Source: an uncultured bacterium (lineage in GTDB: Bacteria; Cyanobacteriota; Vampirovibrionia; Gastranaerophilales; Gastranaerophilaceae). From it: 64,000 bases of DNA. Below the pieces are notes generated by a model, which was given only the letters and a program-made list of their open reading frames with translations, was not told the DNA's origin and did not search any database. The stretch is taken from the NCBI GenBank assembly GCA_949292185.1, contig CASEYP010000020.1, positions 1-64,000 of the forward strand, written 5' to 3'. The translations under genes were made by a program, and so were the position numbers. Shown piece by piece: positions 8,714-17,947 of the stretch (positions are counted from its first letter, which is position 1; each line of letters begins with the position of its first letter).

Positions 8714-9619
8714 ATGATGTTATCTGTTAATGCTGTTGATACAACAAGTGGAAAAGATGTTTCTTGGGGACCAAAGCAATTAGCGAAGCAAAAAGTCGCT
8801 AGTAGCAAACCGCTTTTAACTTTTAATAAAGAGAAAGATAAATTTGAGGATTTGCTACCAAAATTTTATAGAGTAGATTTTGGATTTATCAAAAGAAAAA
8901 ATTATGTATATGATTATACAAAGAAATTTGCAGATATAGATGGAAAAATCGGACCAACCAAGCAGGTAAAAGGTGATTGTTGGTTACTGTCAGGAGTTAA
9001 TGCATTAGCAAATACTGCACCAGGTAGAAAATACATCAAAAAATCTATCGCATATCATGATGATAAAATAACTGTAGTGCATTTTGCAGGGACTAATGTC
9101 TCAATAACAATTCCGCAAATTGCATTGAGTGCTGCAAAACAAAGTAAAACTTATGTTAAGGGTGATGATGATATGCTAGCTATTGAGTTAGCAGCGGAAT
9201 ATTATAAAAAAATATTACTAGACAACAATGCTTCTGTTAAAAATGTAGGACCTAATGTTGTTACAGGCAAGTATACAACAGGAAATGTGAAGGCTCCGTT
9301 ATTAGGTGGTTATCCGTCAGATATAATGTATTTACTTACTGGCAAACGAGCTAAAACTGTATTTAACGGAAAATATTCTTGTCCTAAATCTATAAAAAAT
9401 GCCATTGTGCAAAAACAAAAATCTCCGGATAAAGCTGCATTGGCTTGTAATTTTAGAAAACCTAAAGATGGAGTAATTATTCATCATGCTTATGCTATTA
9501 AAAAGGTTGATGATAAATATGTAACACTTATTAACCCACATGATAGCAGTAAAGAAACAAAAGTTACTCTAGAATCTTTTTATTCAAATGTTAAAAGCTT
9601 AACTATGTTGGATTTATAA
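8714..9619 (+). CDS. Calpain-like (family C2) cysteine protease
   Basis: A 301-residue protein with the papain-fold calpain triad in order. Cys89 is in QVKGDCWLLSGVNAL, the classic GxCWLL helix start. His258 is in IIHHAYAIKKV, and Asn274 is in LINPHDSS. These match the calpain catalytic core; no calcium-binding accessory domain or signal peptide is visible. The N-terminal 70 residues are a short, mostly polar extension. The start has a GGGGA ribosome site; ATG at 8714 or 8717 are both possible. It sits among other protease-like genes, suggesting a shared effector or protein-processing role. Activity is inferred from the conserved residues. Confidence 0.85.
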   Translation: MMLSVNAVDTTSGKDVSWGPKQLAKQKVASSKPLLTFNKEKDKFEDLLPKFYRVDFGFIKRKNYVYDYTKKFADIDGKIGPTKQVKGDCWLLSGVNALANTAPGRKYIKKSIAYHDDKITVVHFAGTNVSITIPQIALSAAKQSKTYVKGDDDMLAIELAAEYYKKILLDNNASVKNVGPNVVTGKYTTGNVKAPLLGGYPSDIMYLLTGKRAKTVFNGKYSCPKSIKNAIVQKQKSPDKAALACNFRKPKDGVIIHHAYAIKKVDDKYVTLINPHDSSKETKVTLESFYSNVKSLTMLDL

Positions 9620-9725
9620 AAACTAAACCTGTATGCAAAATCTAATTTTACTAAAAGCTGAGAATTCTTGAAAAGGCTTTTTATTGTTATATAATGTATT
9701 TTGTAAAATATACAGGAGTATGATT

Positions 9726-10967
9726 ATGCAAGAGATTAAGTGTCCAAAATGCGGGGAAGTTTTTCAAGTTGATGAATCAGGTTATGCTGCGATTGTAAAA
9801 CAAGTTAGAGATAAGGAATTTGAAAAAGAAATTTCATCAAGAGAAAATCAATTTGAGATTGAAAAAGACACTGCTGTAAAACTTGCAAAAGCTGAAACTG
9901 AAAACCAATTAAAAGATATTCTTACGGCTAAAGATAAACAAATTAATGATATTACCTCTCAAAAAGATAGAGAAATTTTTGAGTTGAAAGCAAAACTTGA
10001 TTCTTACGAAAAAGATAAAGAATTAGAATTAAATAAATTAAATACGGAAAAAGAAAAAGAAGTTGCCGAAAAAAATCAACAAATTATTGAATTAACAGGG
10101 CAAATTAAAACATCAGAGCAAGCAAATATGTTAAAAGAGCAATCTTTAAAAGAAAAGTATGAAGAAAGACTTAGATTTAAAGATGAAGAAATTGCTCATT
10201 ATAAAGATTTTAAGGCAAGATTATCTACTAAAATGATTGGCGAAAGTCTTGAAAAACATTGTGAATTAGAGTTTAACAAACTTAGAGCAACAGGATTTCA
10301 AAACGCTTATTTTGAAAAAGATAATGATGCTAAAACAGGAAGTAAAGGGGATTATATATTTAGAGAAGCTAATTCTGATGGCGTTGAAATTGTTTCTATA
10401 ATGTTTGAGATGAAAAACGAAATGGATACAACTTCTACAAAGAAAAAGAATGAAGATTTTTTGAAAGAATTAGATAAGGATAGACGTGAAAAGAATTGTG
10501 AATATGCAGTTTTAGTTTCAATGTTGGAACCTGAAAATGAATTGTATAATTCTGGAATTGTTGATGTTTCATATAGATTTGAAAAAATGTATGTAATTCG
10601 TCCGCAATTTTTTATTCCAATGATTACAATTTTGCGAAATGCTGCATTAAATTCATTACAGTATAAGCAAGAACTTGCAGTTATAAAAAATCAGAATATT
10701 GATATTTCAAATTTTGAAGAAAATATGAATGAATTTAAGGAAAAATTTGCCAGAAATTATGAACTTGCAAGCAGAAAATTCAAAACAGCAATAGATGAAA
10801 TCGACAAAACTATTGATCATCTTCAAAAGACAAAGGCTGCACTATTATCTTCAGAAGATAATTTGCGTTTGGCAAATAAAAAAGCCGAAGATTTGACGAT
10901 AAAAAGGCTGACCAAAAATAACCCGACAATGGCAGCTAAATTTGCAGAGCTTGATTCAAGTAAGTAG
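9726..10967 (+). CDS. DUF2130 coiled-coil protein
   Basis: A 413-residue protein. It begins with a zinc-ribbon-like CPKCGE (residues about 5-10), then a long charged coiled coil (about 30-170). After that comes the DUF2130 core with [32 protein letters not shown] and YVIRPQFF (about 200-300), and a second helical segment. DUF2130 proteins are conserved in bacteria and resemble nuclease-fold domains, but I know of no established function. The ATG at 9726 is chosen because AGGAG lies seven bases before it. It converges with the Memo-AMMECR1 gene, with five bases between them. Confidence 0.85.
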   Translation: MQEIKCPKCGEVFQVDESGYAAIVKQVRDKEFEKEISSRENQFEIEKDTAVKLAKAETENQLKDILTAKDKQINDITSQKDREIFELKAKLDSYEKDKELELNKLNTEKEKEVAEKNQQIIELTGQIKTSEQANMLKEQSLKEKYEERLRFKDEEIAHYKDFKARLSTKMIGESLEKHCELEFNKLRATGFQNAYFEKDNDAKTGSKGDYIFREANSDGVEIVSIMFEMKNEMDTTSTKKKNEDFLKELDKDRREKNCEYAVLVSMLEPENELYNSGIVDVSYRFEKMYVIRPQFFIPMITILRNAALNSLQYKQELAVIKNQNIDISNFEENMNEFKEKFARNYELASRKFKTAIDEIDKTIDHLQKTKAALLSSEDNLRLANKKAEDLTIKRLTKNNPTMAAKFAELDSSK

Positions 10968-10972
10968 ATTGG

Positions 10973-12310
10973 TTATTTGATGTAAACTGTTTCAAATCTG
11001 TAAGCTTCAAAAGTATCGGAAAAATAATCCGCACTTAATCCAGCTTTCATTTTTAGGGTATTTAGAAATTCTTTTTTATCAGGTAATTGTTCCCAAACAG
11101 ATGGGAGATAAACTGCTTGATAACCTTTATCTTTTATAATTATTCCATCAATATTCGGTCGCATTTGGTTTAGTAAATCGTCTTCGTCTTTGAACTTCAT
11201 TTTTTTAGGTTCGGATAAGATTGAAACCGCAATCTGTAATTGATCAAGTTCATCTTTTTCAACCGGGTTAAATCTTGGATCTTTGAATGCGGCGTTTTGT
11301 GCATTTGATACTATATCAAGTATTAGTGAGCGGTGAGCGATAATTGAACCTATACAACCTCGTAAATGGTTATTTTTTTCAAGAGTTACAAAACTTGCAC
11401 CAAGTTGATTAAATACTTGTGGATATTTTATTTGTGTTTCTTGGCTTACAAAATGTGATTTTATTGCGATTTTGCACAAATCTAAAATGGATTTTGTATA
11501 ATATTTTTTCAAAAAATCATTAGTTTTTCCTTCATACAAAAACCAGCAGCCATAACCTACAACACTATTTTTATCACCTGTTGTAGAACTTGAATTTTCC
11601 ATATCAATTCTGATAAGTGAATAGTTATTTTCATTACTAAATAAGGATAATCCGACGATTCCTAAAGCCCCGCAGGCTTGTTGATATTGAAATTCTTCAA
11701 TATTACCGGATTCAATCATTTGCGCAGTTACGGTATCTATTTGTTTAGCTTTTTCATCTGTCAAAAAATGACTTAAATCAGATGAAATTACAAAACCGTT
11801 TTCTTTATTTGGATAATAATATTCAATTATCTCTTTAATTTTGTGGGGAGATTCTTTCCCAATAAGTATTGGAATTATGGAAACATTTTCAAATAGGGTT
11901 TGGATAAGTGGAACTTGAATTTCTATAGCGTGTTCTGGTGCTAGTGCTTCATCTATAAAATTTGCATTAAACTTTTCTTTAAGTTCATTATTAATTTCTT
12001 GGTTAATGTTGATATTTCCCAGCGGAGTGTTCCAACTATCAAAACTTGATAGAGCTAAACCGTCAAAACCTACTCTGTGAGCCGGAGCAAAGATAAAGAT
12101 ATTTTTTATATTTTTATCAAGTTGACTGATTCCTTCATAGGCAAGTCTTCCGGAGTATATTAAGCCGGCATGAGGCACAATAACTGCACGAGTAGAATTT
12201 TGGTAATGGTGTTTACTTTGTTTTGCAAAGTTTTCGATTTGATTTTTTAATTCATTTGGGTCTGCTGAATAAAAACTTCCTGCAACAGACGGCTGTTTTA
12301 TTTTTGTCAT
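10973..12310 (-). CDS. AmmeMemoRadiSam system protein: Memo-AMMECR1 fusion
   Basis: A 445-residue two-domain protein. Residues 1 to about 260 are the Memo (AmmeMemoRadiSam B) domain, with PSVAGSFYSADP, VPHAGLIYSGRLAYE and SSDLSHF. The remainder is AMMECR1, with FVTLEKNNHLRGCIGSI and DPRFNPV. The two are separate genes in many genomes and here are fused. The divergent neighbour at 12332 is the radical SAM member of the same set, so the complete three-part system is present. Its biochemical role is unsettled. The ATG at 12310 lies six bases after a -10, so the mRNA is probably leaderless. Confidence 0.9.
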   Translation of the reverse strand: MTKIKQPSVAGSFYSADPNELKNQIENFAKQSKHHYQNSTRAVIVPHAGLIYSGRLAYEGISQLDKNIKNIFIFAPAHRVGFDGLALSSFDSWNTPLGNININQEINNELKEKFNANFIDEALAPEHAIEIQVPLIQTLFENVSIIPILIGKESPHKIKEIIEYYYPNKENGFVISSDLSHFLTDEKAKQIDTVTAQMIESGNIEEFQYQQACGALGIVGLSLFSNENNYSLIRIDMENSSSTTGDKNSVVGYGCWFLYEGKTNDFLKKYYTKSILDLCKIAIKSHFVSQETQIKYPQVFNQLGASFVTLEKNNHLRGCIGSIIAHRSLILDIVSNAQNAAFKDPRFNPVEKDELDQLQIAVSILSEPKKMKFKDEDDLLNQMRPNIDGIIIKDKGYQAVYLPSVWEQLPDKKEFLNTLKMKAGLSADYFSDTFEAYRFETVYIK

Positions 12311-12313
12311 AGT

Positions 12314-12327
12314 AGTATTATAATACT
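12314..12327. promoter_or_regulatory. Palindromic -10 serving both directions
   Basis: AGTATTATAATACT is a perfect 14-base palindrome. It contains TATAAT on the plus strand (12319-12324) and on the minus strand (12317-12322). The plus ATG is 7 bases beyond its hexamer and the minus ATG is 6 bases beyond, so both divergent mRNAs should start at or next to their ATG. Confidence 0.65.
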
Positions 12328-12331
12328 TTTT

Positions 12332-13333
12332 ATGAAATATCAAAATTTGTTAAATAATAATAAAGTTCAATGTTTGATATGTCCTAGGAAATGTCGTTTA
12401 TCAGAAGGACAAGAAGGCTTTTGCCATGTTAGAAAAAATATTAATGGTGAAATTGTTTTAACAACTTATGGTTATAATACGGGTTTGGCTGTTGATCCGA
12501 TTGAGAAAAAACCGCTTTATCAATTTTATCCAAACAGTTTAGTGTTATCTTTTGGAACTTTGGGATGCAATATGGGGTGTCAGTTTTGTCAAAATTGGCA
12601 AACTACCAAAAATAAAAGTAATCCGCAAAGTTTGAATAAAACATCACCTGAAGATATTGTAAAAGTTGCAAAGTATTATAACTGCAAAAGTGTGGCATTT
12701 ACTTATAATGATCCGATAATATTTTTTGAATATGCACTTGATTGCGCGAAGTTATGCAAAGCTGAGGGAATAAAAACTGTTGCTGTTACTTCAGGTTATA
12801 TAAATCAAGAACCTGCAAAAGAATTTTTTAAATATATGGATGCTGCAAATATTGATTTGAAAGGTTTTAGCAAAAGATTTTATAAAAAGAATTGCTTAGC
12901 AAATATAGAACCTGTTTTGGATACGATAAAATACGTTGCAAACGAAACTGATTGTTGGGTTGAGCTTACAACAATGCTTATTGAAGGTGAAAATGATTCT
13001 GATGAGGAAATAAAATCAGAATGTGAGTGGATTTTGGATAATATTGGAGCTGAAGTGCCGTTGCATTTTAGTGCATTTTTCCCAAGGTATAAGTTTGAAA
13101 ATAGATTTCCTACAAAATTTGAAACACTTTTAAAAGCTTATGAAATCGCAAAAAATGTAGGTCTAAAATATGTATATACAGGAAATTTAACTAATCAGGA
13201 AACCTCAAGTACATATTGCAAAAATTGTAATAATCCAATTATCAAGCGTAACGGGTATGAACTTATAGAATATAATTTGAACGGTAATAAATGCAGTTTT
13301 TGTGGGGAAATTTGTGATGGTGTTTTTGAATAA
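12332..13333 (+). CDS. amrS: AmmeMemoRadiSam system radical SAM enzyme
   Basis: A 333-residue protein with the radical SAM cluster motif C79-x3-C83-x2-C86 in LGCNMGCQFCQNW. It has an N-terminal Cys-rich motif (CLICPRKCRL, GFCHVR) and a further Cys set near the C-terminus (CKNC, CSFCGEIC). These are typical of the AmrS/PflA-like activase subfamily of the AmmeMemoRadiSam group. The length is close to usual. It is transcribed divergently from the Memo-AMMECR1 fusion across only 21 bases and has no ribosome site, so it is probably leaderless. The substrate is not known from the sequence. Confidence 0.9.
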   Translation: MKYQNLLNNNKVQCLICPRKCRLSEGQEGFCHVRKNINGEIVLTTYGYNTGLAVDPIEKKPLYQFYPNSLVLSFGTLGCNMGCQFCQNWQTTKNKSNPQSLNKTSPEDIVKVAKYYNCKSVAFTYNDPIIFFEYALDCAKLCKAEGIKTVAVTSGYINQEPAKEFFKYMDAANIDLKGFSKRFYKKNCLANIEPVLDTIKYVANETDCWVELTTMLIEGENDSDEEIKSECEWILDNIGAEVPLHFSAFFPRYKFENRFPTKFETLLKAYEIAKNVGLKYVYTGNLTNQETSSTYCKNCNNPIIKRNGYELIEYNLNGNKCSFCGEICDGVFE

Positions 13334-13367
13334 AATGCTTTAGAGTTACTATCAAGAAAAATTTTTG

Positions 13368-13376
13368 TGCTAGAAT
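13368..13376 (+). promoter_or_regulatory. Extended -10 for the merR-type gene
   Basis: TGCTAGAAT fits an extended -10 (TGn plus TAGAAT at 13371-13376). It is followed 11 bases later by GGAGG and the ATG at 13399. No good -35 is seen, as is usual with extended -10 promoters. Confidence 0.45.
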
Positions 13377-13398
13377 ATTTTTAATTGGAGGTCTTGAT

Positions 13399-13815
13399 AT
13401 GTACACAATAAAAGAAGTTGCTGAAAAATTGGATGTTTCTGAACATACCCTAAGATTTTGGGCAAAAAGTGGGTTTTTCCCTTTTGTCAAAAGAGATTCT
13501 AATAATATCAGACAATTTTCTGATAATGATTTGGATTGGGTTAAAATTGTTAAATGTTTGAGATCTGTTGGTACAGATAATAAATCTATAAAACGCTATA
13601 TAAATTTGTGTATTATCGGAGATTCAACTATTCCTGAGCGTTACCAGATAATTCAGGACACAAAAGCAAAAGCTCAACAAAAAATGGCTGAATTGGAACA
13701 ACAATTAAGTCTTTTAGATTTTAAGGAAAAATTTTATCAAAATTTAATTAAGAATAATTTAAAAGATTCTTGGAACCCAATGAATAAAATTGAAGTTGAC
13801 ACTGAAGCTGTTTAA
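13399..13815 (+). CDS. MerR-family transcriptional regulator
   Basis: A 138-residue protein. It starts with the MerR winged-helix motif (YTIKEVAEKLDVSEHTLRFW, residues 2-21), then the second wing region (FSDNDLDWVKIVKCLRSVG), and ends in a dimerisation coiled coil (about 75-115). There is no effector-binding cysteine cluster or drug-binding domain, so it belongs to the short MerR type. GGAGG precedes the ATG. Targets are unknown; the downstream glycan operon has its own promoter and could be one. Confidence 0.85.
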   Translation: MYTIKEVAEKLDVSEHTLRFWAKSGFFPFVKRDSNNIRQFSDNDLDWVKIVKCLRSVGTDNKSIKRYINLCIIGDSTIPERYQIIQDTKAKAQQKMAELEQQLSLLDFKEKFYQNLIKNNLKDSWNPMNKIEVDTEAV

Positions 13816-13872
13816 ACTCTTTTATCATTGCGTATAAAGCTTTGAGGACTCTTAATATTTCTTATCTATCTG

Positions 13873-13900
13873 TTGAATTGGCGGTTTGATAAAATATAAT
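13873..13900 (+). promoter_or_regulatory. Promoter of the glycan/ABC exporter operon
   Basis: TTGAAT at 13873-13878 and TATAAT at 13895-13900 have a 16-base spacer, predicting a start near 13907. The leader is about 70 bases and contains a 14-codon frame at 13905-13949 (MAFYHKFFISKLPV) that I would not call a gene. Confidence 0.5.
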
Positions 13901-13975
13901 AAATATGGCATTTTATCATAAATTTTTTATTAGTAAATTGCCCGTTTAGCTAAGATTTGAAAGATTAAGTAAAAA

Positions 13976-15823
13976 TTGGTTGTTGGAATTGATAATAGTT
14001 GCGATAATATAAATGATTTTCCTGTAGATATAGTGTATCTATGGTGTAATGCTAATGATCCGAAATGGAGAGAAAAGAAAAATAATGAACTTCAAAAATA
14101 TGGAAAGTCATTAGATAAAGATTCTATAGATGAATGTCGTTTTATTGAAAATGATGAATTGAAATATTCTTTGCGTTCTTTAGAAAAATATGCACCTTGG
14201 ATAAATAATATTTTTATTGTTACAGATGGGCAAGTTCCTAGCTGGTTAGATACATCTAACCCAAAAATTCATATAGTTGATCATAAGGATATTTTACCGC
14301 AAGAAGATTTGCCAACATTTAATGCCTCAGCTATAGAAGCAGCTATTCATAAAATTCCAAATTTATCTGAACACTTTTTATTTGCCAATGATGATATGTT
14401 TTTTGGTAATTATGTTACTAAAGAGTTTTTCTTTAACCGTAATGGACTTCCAATTTTTAGATTTTTAAATCGACATATTATAAATAAGGTTTACAAGCAT
14501 CTTTATGGATATATGATTTCAAGAGCATACAAATTAGTAAAAGAAAAATTTGGCAAATCTGTTCCATATTTTCCGCATCATAATATTGATGCTTATAGAA
14601 AATCTGATATAGAAAAATGCTATTCTGAGTTTAAAGAGGGCTTGGATGCTACTGCAAAACAAAAATTTCGCGAAAAAGATTGTATTCAACGTTCTATTTA
14701 TGAATATTATGCTTTGGCAAATTCTTTGGGCGATTATAAAATAGTAAATAGTGTAAATGCAATAATATCTTCTTTATTTTTAAAAACTCCACCAGATTCT
14801 GTTATGTTTACGCTAAAAGTTGAAAAACTTGATTATATTAAAAAGGTGAAACCGTATTTATTCTGTTTGAATGATAGTTTAGATACAAATAATGAAGATA
14901 GAGTCGCTATGAAAGTTTTTTTAGAAAACTTATTCCCTAATCCTTCTGAATTTGAAGTGAATAATTTAAAAAATGCTGATATTTTAATTTGTTATCATAA
15001 AGAATTTAATTTTATAAAAAATGAGGTTTTAAAACCAATACAAGTTGGAATGGCACTAGCAAATGTTGATTTAGGATTATTGAAAGATAATACAGGTGAT
15101 AATATTTCTGTTAAAAACCCGTATTTTTGTGAGTTAACGGCATTATATTGGCTTTGGAAAAATTCTGATGCCTCATATAAAGGTTTAATGCATTATAGAA
15201 GATTATTTGATTTAAGTTGCAAAGATGATAGATGGTTTAATAATTTCCCTGATGGCATAGTTGAGAGATTAAATTTAAATAGGGAATATGTAAATTTCTT
15301 ATTATCTGATTATGATATAATTGTGCCTATGAAACGTGTTATTCCGAAGTGTAAATCAATATATGAATACTATAAAAAGAAACATTATATTGCAGATTTT
15401 GATAGAGTTTTAGAGATAATAAAATCCAAAACTCCTGAAATTTATGAAGTTGCAGCAGATGTTGTTCATAATACTAATAAAATGTATTTGTATAACATGT
15501 TTATTTCTTCAAAAGAATTTTTAAATGATTATGCTTCTTGGTTATTTGATATATTATTTACATTAGAATCTGAAATTCAAACTGAAGTTGAAACCAGAGA
15601 GCCTTATCAGCAAAGGGTCTACGGTTTTTTAGCAGAAAGATTATTTACAATATATGTTGAATATAGCAGACGTAAAGGTTTAAAAATAAAAGAGGTTCCT
15701 GTAGTATATTGTGAGACAAATAAAAAACGTTATGATATATTTCAATTAAGGACAAAAATATATAAAGTTATTACAAAATTAGGTATAAGAAAAAAACACT
15801 GGAAGGAGCAATATGGAGTATAA
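13976..15823 (+). CDS. Stealth-type sugar-phosphotransferase fused to DUF4422 glycosyltransferase
   Basis: A 615-residue protein of two domains. Residues about 15-310 match Stealth proteins: CR1 at VDIVYLWCNANDPKW (17-31), and CR2 with RFIENDELKYSLRSLEKYAP, IVTDGQVPSWL and LFANDDMFFG. Stealth proteins transfer hexose-1-phosphate in capsule and glycan assembly. From about 334 (ADILICYHKEF, CELTALYWLWKN, GLMHYRRLFD) it is a DUF4422 domain, a glycosyltransferase-like family. No ATG is available: TTG at 13976 follows an in-frame stop two codons upstream and has only a weak ribosome site, so the start is uncertain. It is the first gene of an operon with glf, galE and an exporter. Confidence 0.85.
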   Translation: MVVGIDNSCDNINDFPVDIVYLWCNANDPKWREKKNNELQKYGKSLDKDSIDECRFIENDELKYSLRSLEKYAPWINNIFIVTDGQVPSWLDTSNPKIHIVDHKDILPQEDLPTFNASAIEAAIHKIPNLSEHFLFANDDMFFGNYVTKEFFFNRNGLPIFRFLNRHIINKVYKHLYGYMISRAYKLVKEKFGKSVPYFPHHNIDAYRKSDIEKCYSEFKEGLDATAKQKFREKDCIQRSIYEYYALANSLGDYKIVNSVNAIISSLFLKTPPDSVMFTLKVEKLDYIKKVKPYLFCLNDSLDTNNEDRVAMKVFLENLFPNPSEFEVNNLKNADILICYHKEFNFIKNEVLKPIQVGMALANVDLGLLKDNTGDNISVKNPYFCELTALYWLWKNSDASYKGLMHYRRLFDLSCKDDRWFNNFPDGIVERLNLNREYVNFLLSDYDIIVPMKRVIPKCKSIYEYYKKKHYIADFDRVLEIIKSKTPEIYEVAADVVHNTNKMYLYNMFISSKEFLNDYASWLFDILFTLESEIQTEVETREPYQQRVYGFLAERLFTIYVEYSRRKGLKIKEVPVVYCETNKKRYDIFQLRTKIYKVITKLGIRKKHWKEQYGV

Positions 15824-16928
15824 AGATATAAATCTTGTAGTTGGTGCAGGTTTTTCAGGTGCAGTTATTGCAAATTTAATAGCAACTGAACTAGGTGAAG
15901 AAGTTTTGGTTATTGATAAAAAAGACCATATTGCAGGAAACTGTTATGATTATCGTGATAAAAACGGTATTATGATTCACAAATACGGTTCTCATATTTT
16001 CCATACAAAATCAGAAAAAGTTTGGAAATATTTAAAACAATTTACGGATTTTAATACATATATGCATAAAGTTGTTGGAATTTTAGATGGTATCGAAACT
16101 CATATTCCGTTTAATTTTAATACTTTATATGATGTTTTCCCTCAAACTTTAGCACAAAGATTAGAGCAAAAATTATTAGATATTTTTGAAATTAATACCA
16201 AAGTTCCAATTTTGGAATTTCAAAAACAAGATGATGATGATTTAAAATTTTTGGCAAATTATGTATATGAAAAAATCTTTTTACATTACACAACAAAACA
16301 ATGGGGCGTATCTCCTGAAGAAGTTGATGGCGCAGTTACAGCAAGAGTGCCTGTGTATTTGAGTAAAGATAACAGATATTTCCAAGATAAATATCAAGGT
16401 ATTCCATTAGATGGTTATACAAAAGTTGTTGAAAGAATTTTAGACCATAAAAATATAAAAGTTGAATTGAATACTGATTATAAAGAGTTAAAGAACGAAA
16501 AATTTAAAAGAATTTTTTATACAGGTCCGATAGATGAATTTTATGATTACAAATTCGGGCAATTGCCATATCGTAGTGTTAATTTTAAAATGGAAACATA
16601 CGACAAGGAATATTATCAATCAAATGCTTGTGTAAATTATCCTTGTAATTATGATTTTACAAGAATTCACGAGTATAAATATTATCTTGACGATAAATCT
16701 GATAAAACTGTAATTGCAAAAGAGTATTCAGAATTTTTTGAATTAGGAAAGAATGAAAGATATTATCCTATACCAAAAGAAGAGAATACAAAATTGTATG
16801 AAAAATATTTAGAAGAAGCTAAAAAGTCTGAGAATGTTTATTTCTTAGGTCGATTAGGCGATTATAAATATTACGATATGGATAAAGCGATATTAAGAGC
16901 AATTGAGTTATTTGAGGAGATTAAATAA
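15813..16928 (+). CDS. glf: UDP-galactopyranose mutase
   Basis: A 371-residue flavoenzyme that converts UDP-galactopyranose to UDP-galactofuranose for surface glycans. It shows the N-terminal FAD Rossmann motif (VVGAGFSGAVIA, residues about 9-20) and GNCYDY. It also has the family's HKYGSHIFHT and the C-terminal YYPIPKEENTKLYEKY and FLGRLGDYKYYDMD. Length matches the family. It overlaps the Stealth gene by 11 bases and the epimerase by one, indicating coupled translation. With galE next door, the operon can make UDP-Galf from UDP-glucose. Confidence 0.95.
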   Translation: MEYKDINLVVGAGFSGAVIANLIATELGEEVLVIDKKDHIAGNCYDYRDKNGIMIHKYGSHIFHTKSEKVWKYLKQFTDFNTYMHKVVGILDGIETHIPFNFNTLYDVFPQTLAQRLEQKLLDIFEINTKVPILEFQKQDDDDLKFLANYVYEKIFLHYTTKQWGVSPEEVDGAVTARVPVYLSKDNRYFQDKYQGIPLDGYTKVVERILDHKNIKVELNTDYKELKNEKFKRIFYTGPIDEFYDYKFGQLPYRSVNFKMETYDKEYYQSNACVNYPCNYDFTRIHEYKYYLDDKSDKTVIAKEYSEFFELGKNERYYPIPKEENTKLYEKYLEEAKKSENVYFLGRLGDYKYYDMDKAILRAIELFEEIK

Positions 16929-17944
16929 TGATATTAGTAACAGGCGGAGCAGGATATATAGGAAGTCATAATGTAATTGCATTATTAGATGCCGGTTATG
17001 ACGTTGTAATATTTGATAATTTGGAACTTGGACATATTGAAACGGTTAATACTTTAAAAAATATAAATTCAAAAGGTAAAGTCGTAGATTTTATAAAAGG
17101 TGATTTACAAAACCTTGAAGATATAAAATCAGTATTCCAAAAACATAAAATAGATGCAGTTGTTCACTTTGCGGCATATTCTCAAGTTGCAGAATCTGTA
17201 AAAAATCCGCAAAAATATTATTTTAATAATGTATACGGAACATTAAATTTGTTGCGTGCAATGTTGGAAAATGATGTGAAAAAGATTGTCTTTTCATCAA
17301 CTGCCGCAACATACGGTGAACCAGTTTATGTTCCGATAGATGAAAAACATCCGCAAGTGCCGATAAACACTTATGGCAAAACAAAATTAATGATTGAAAA
17401 TATTATGGATGATTATGATAAAGCTTATGGTTTGAGAAGTGTTCGTTTAAGATATTTTAACGTAGCAGGAGCAGATAGCAAAAATAGAGTTGGGGAATGG
17501 CATGATCCAGAAACTCATTTAATTCCAAATATCTTAAAATCAACCTTTAGCGGAGGAAAAACTTTCCAAATGTTTGGAACAGATTACCCGACAAAAGACG
17601 GAACTTGTGTTAGAGATTATATAAATGTTGAAGATTTAGCATCTGCCCATGTTTTGGCTTTAAAATATTTGGAAAATGGTGGTGCTACAAACTATTTTAA
17701 TCTTGGAACAAATGAAGGAAATAGCGTGAAAGAAGTTTTTTCAGCTTGCGAAAAAGTAACAGGGAAAAATATTCCGCTAGATGTAAAACCTCGCAGAGAA
17801 GGTGATCCAGCAACATTGATTGCTGATAATAAAAAAGCAAAAGAAGATTTGGGCTGGTTCCCTGAAAAATCTTTAGATGAAAGTATTTCAACAGCTTATA
17901 GTTGGGAAAGTAAATTAACGGAAAATTGTAAATTAGGTGTATAA
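16928..17944 (+). CDS. galE: UDP-glucose 4-epimerase
   Basis: A 338-residue extended short-chain dehydrogenase. It has the NAD-binding VTGGAGYIGSHN at residues 4-15, the SSTAATYG active-site segment and the YGKTKLM catalytic Tyr-x3-Lys. The GalE hallmark LRYFNVAGAD is also present. It interconverts UDP-glucose and UDP-galactose and so feeds the mutase encoded just upstream. The ATG overlaps the glf stop, and the exporter starts three bases after its own stop. Confidence 0.95.
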   Translation: MILVTGGAGYIGSHNVIALLDAGYDVVIFDNLELGHIETVNTLKNINSKGKVVDFIKGDLQNLEDIKSVFQKHKIDAVVHFAAYSQVAESVKNPQKYYFNNVYGTLNLLRAMLENDVKKIVFSSTAATYGEPVYVPIDEKHPQVPINTYGKTKLMIENIMDDYDKAYGLRSVRLRYFNVAGADSKNRVGEWHDPETHLIPNILKSTFSGGKTFQMFGTDYPTKDGTCVRDYINVEDLASAHVLALKYLENGGATNYFNLGTNEGNSVKEVFSACEKVTGKNIPLDVKPRREGDPATLIADNKKAKEDLGWFPEKSLDESISTAYSWESKLTENCKLGV

Positions 17945-17947
17945 ATT

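Noticed and set aside
13905-13949. 14-codon leader peptide before the glycan operon
   Set aside because: No biased codon run, no terminator after it and no ribosome site; most likely a chance frame in the leader.
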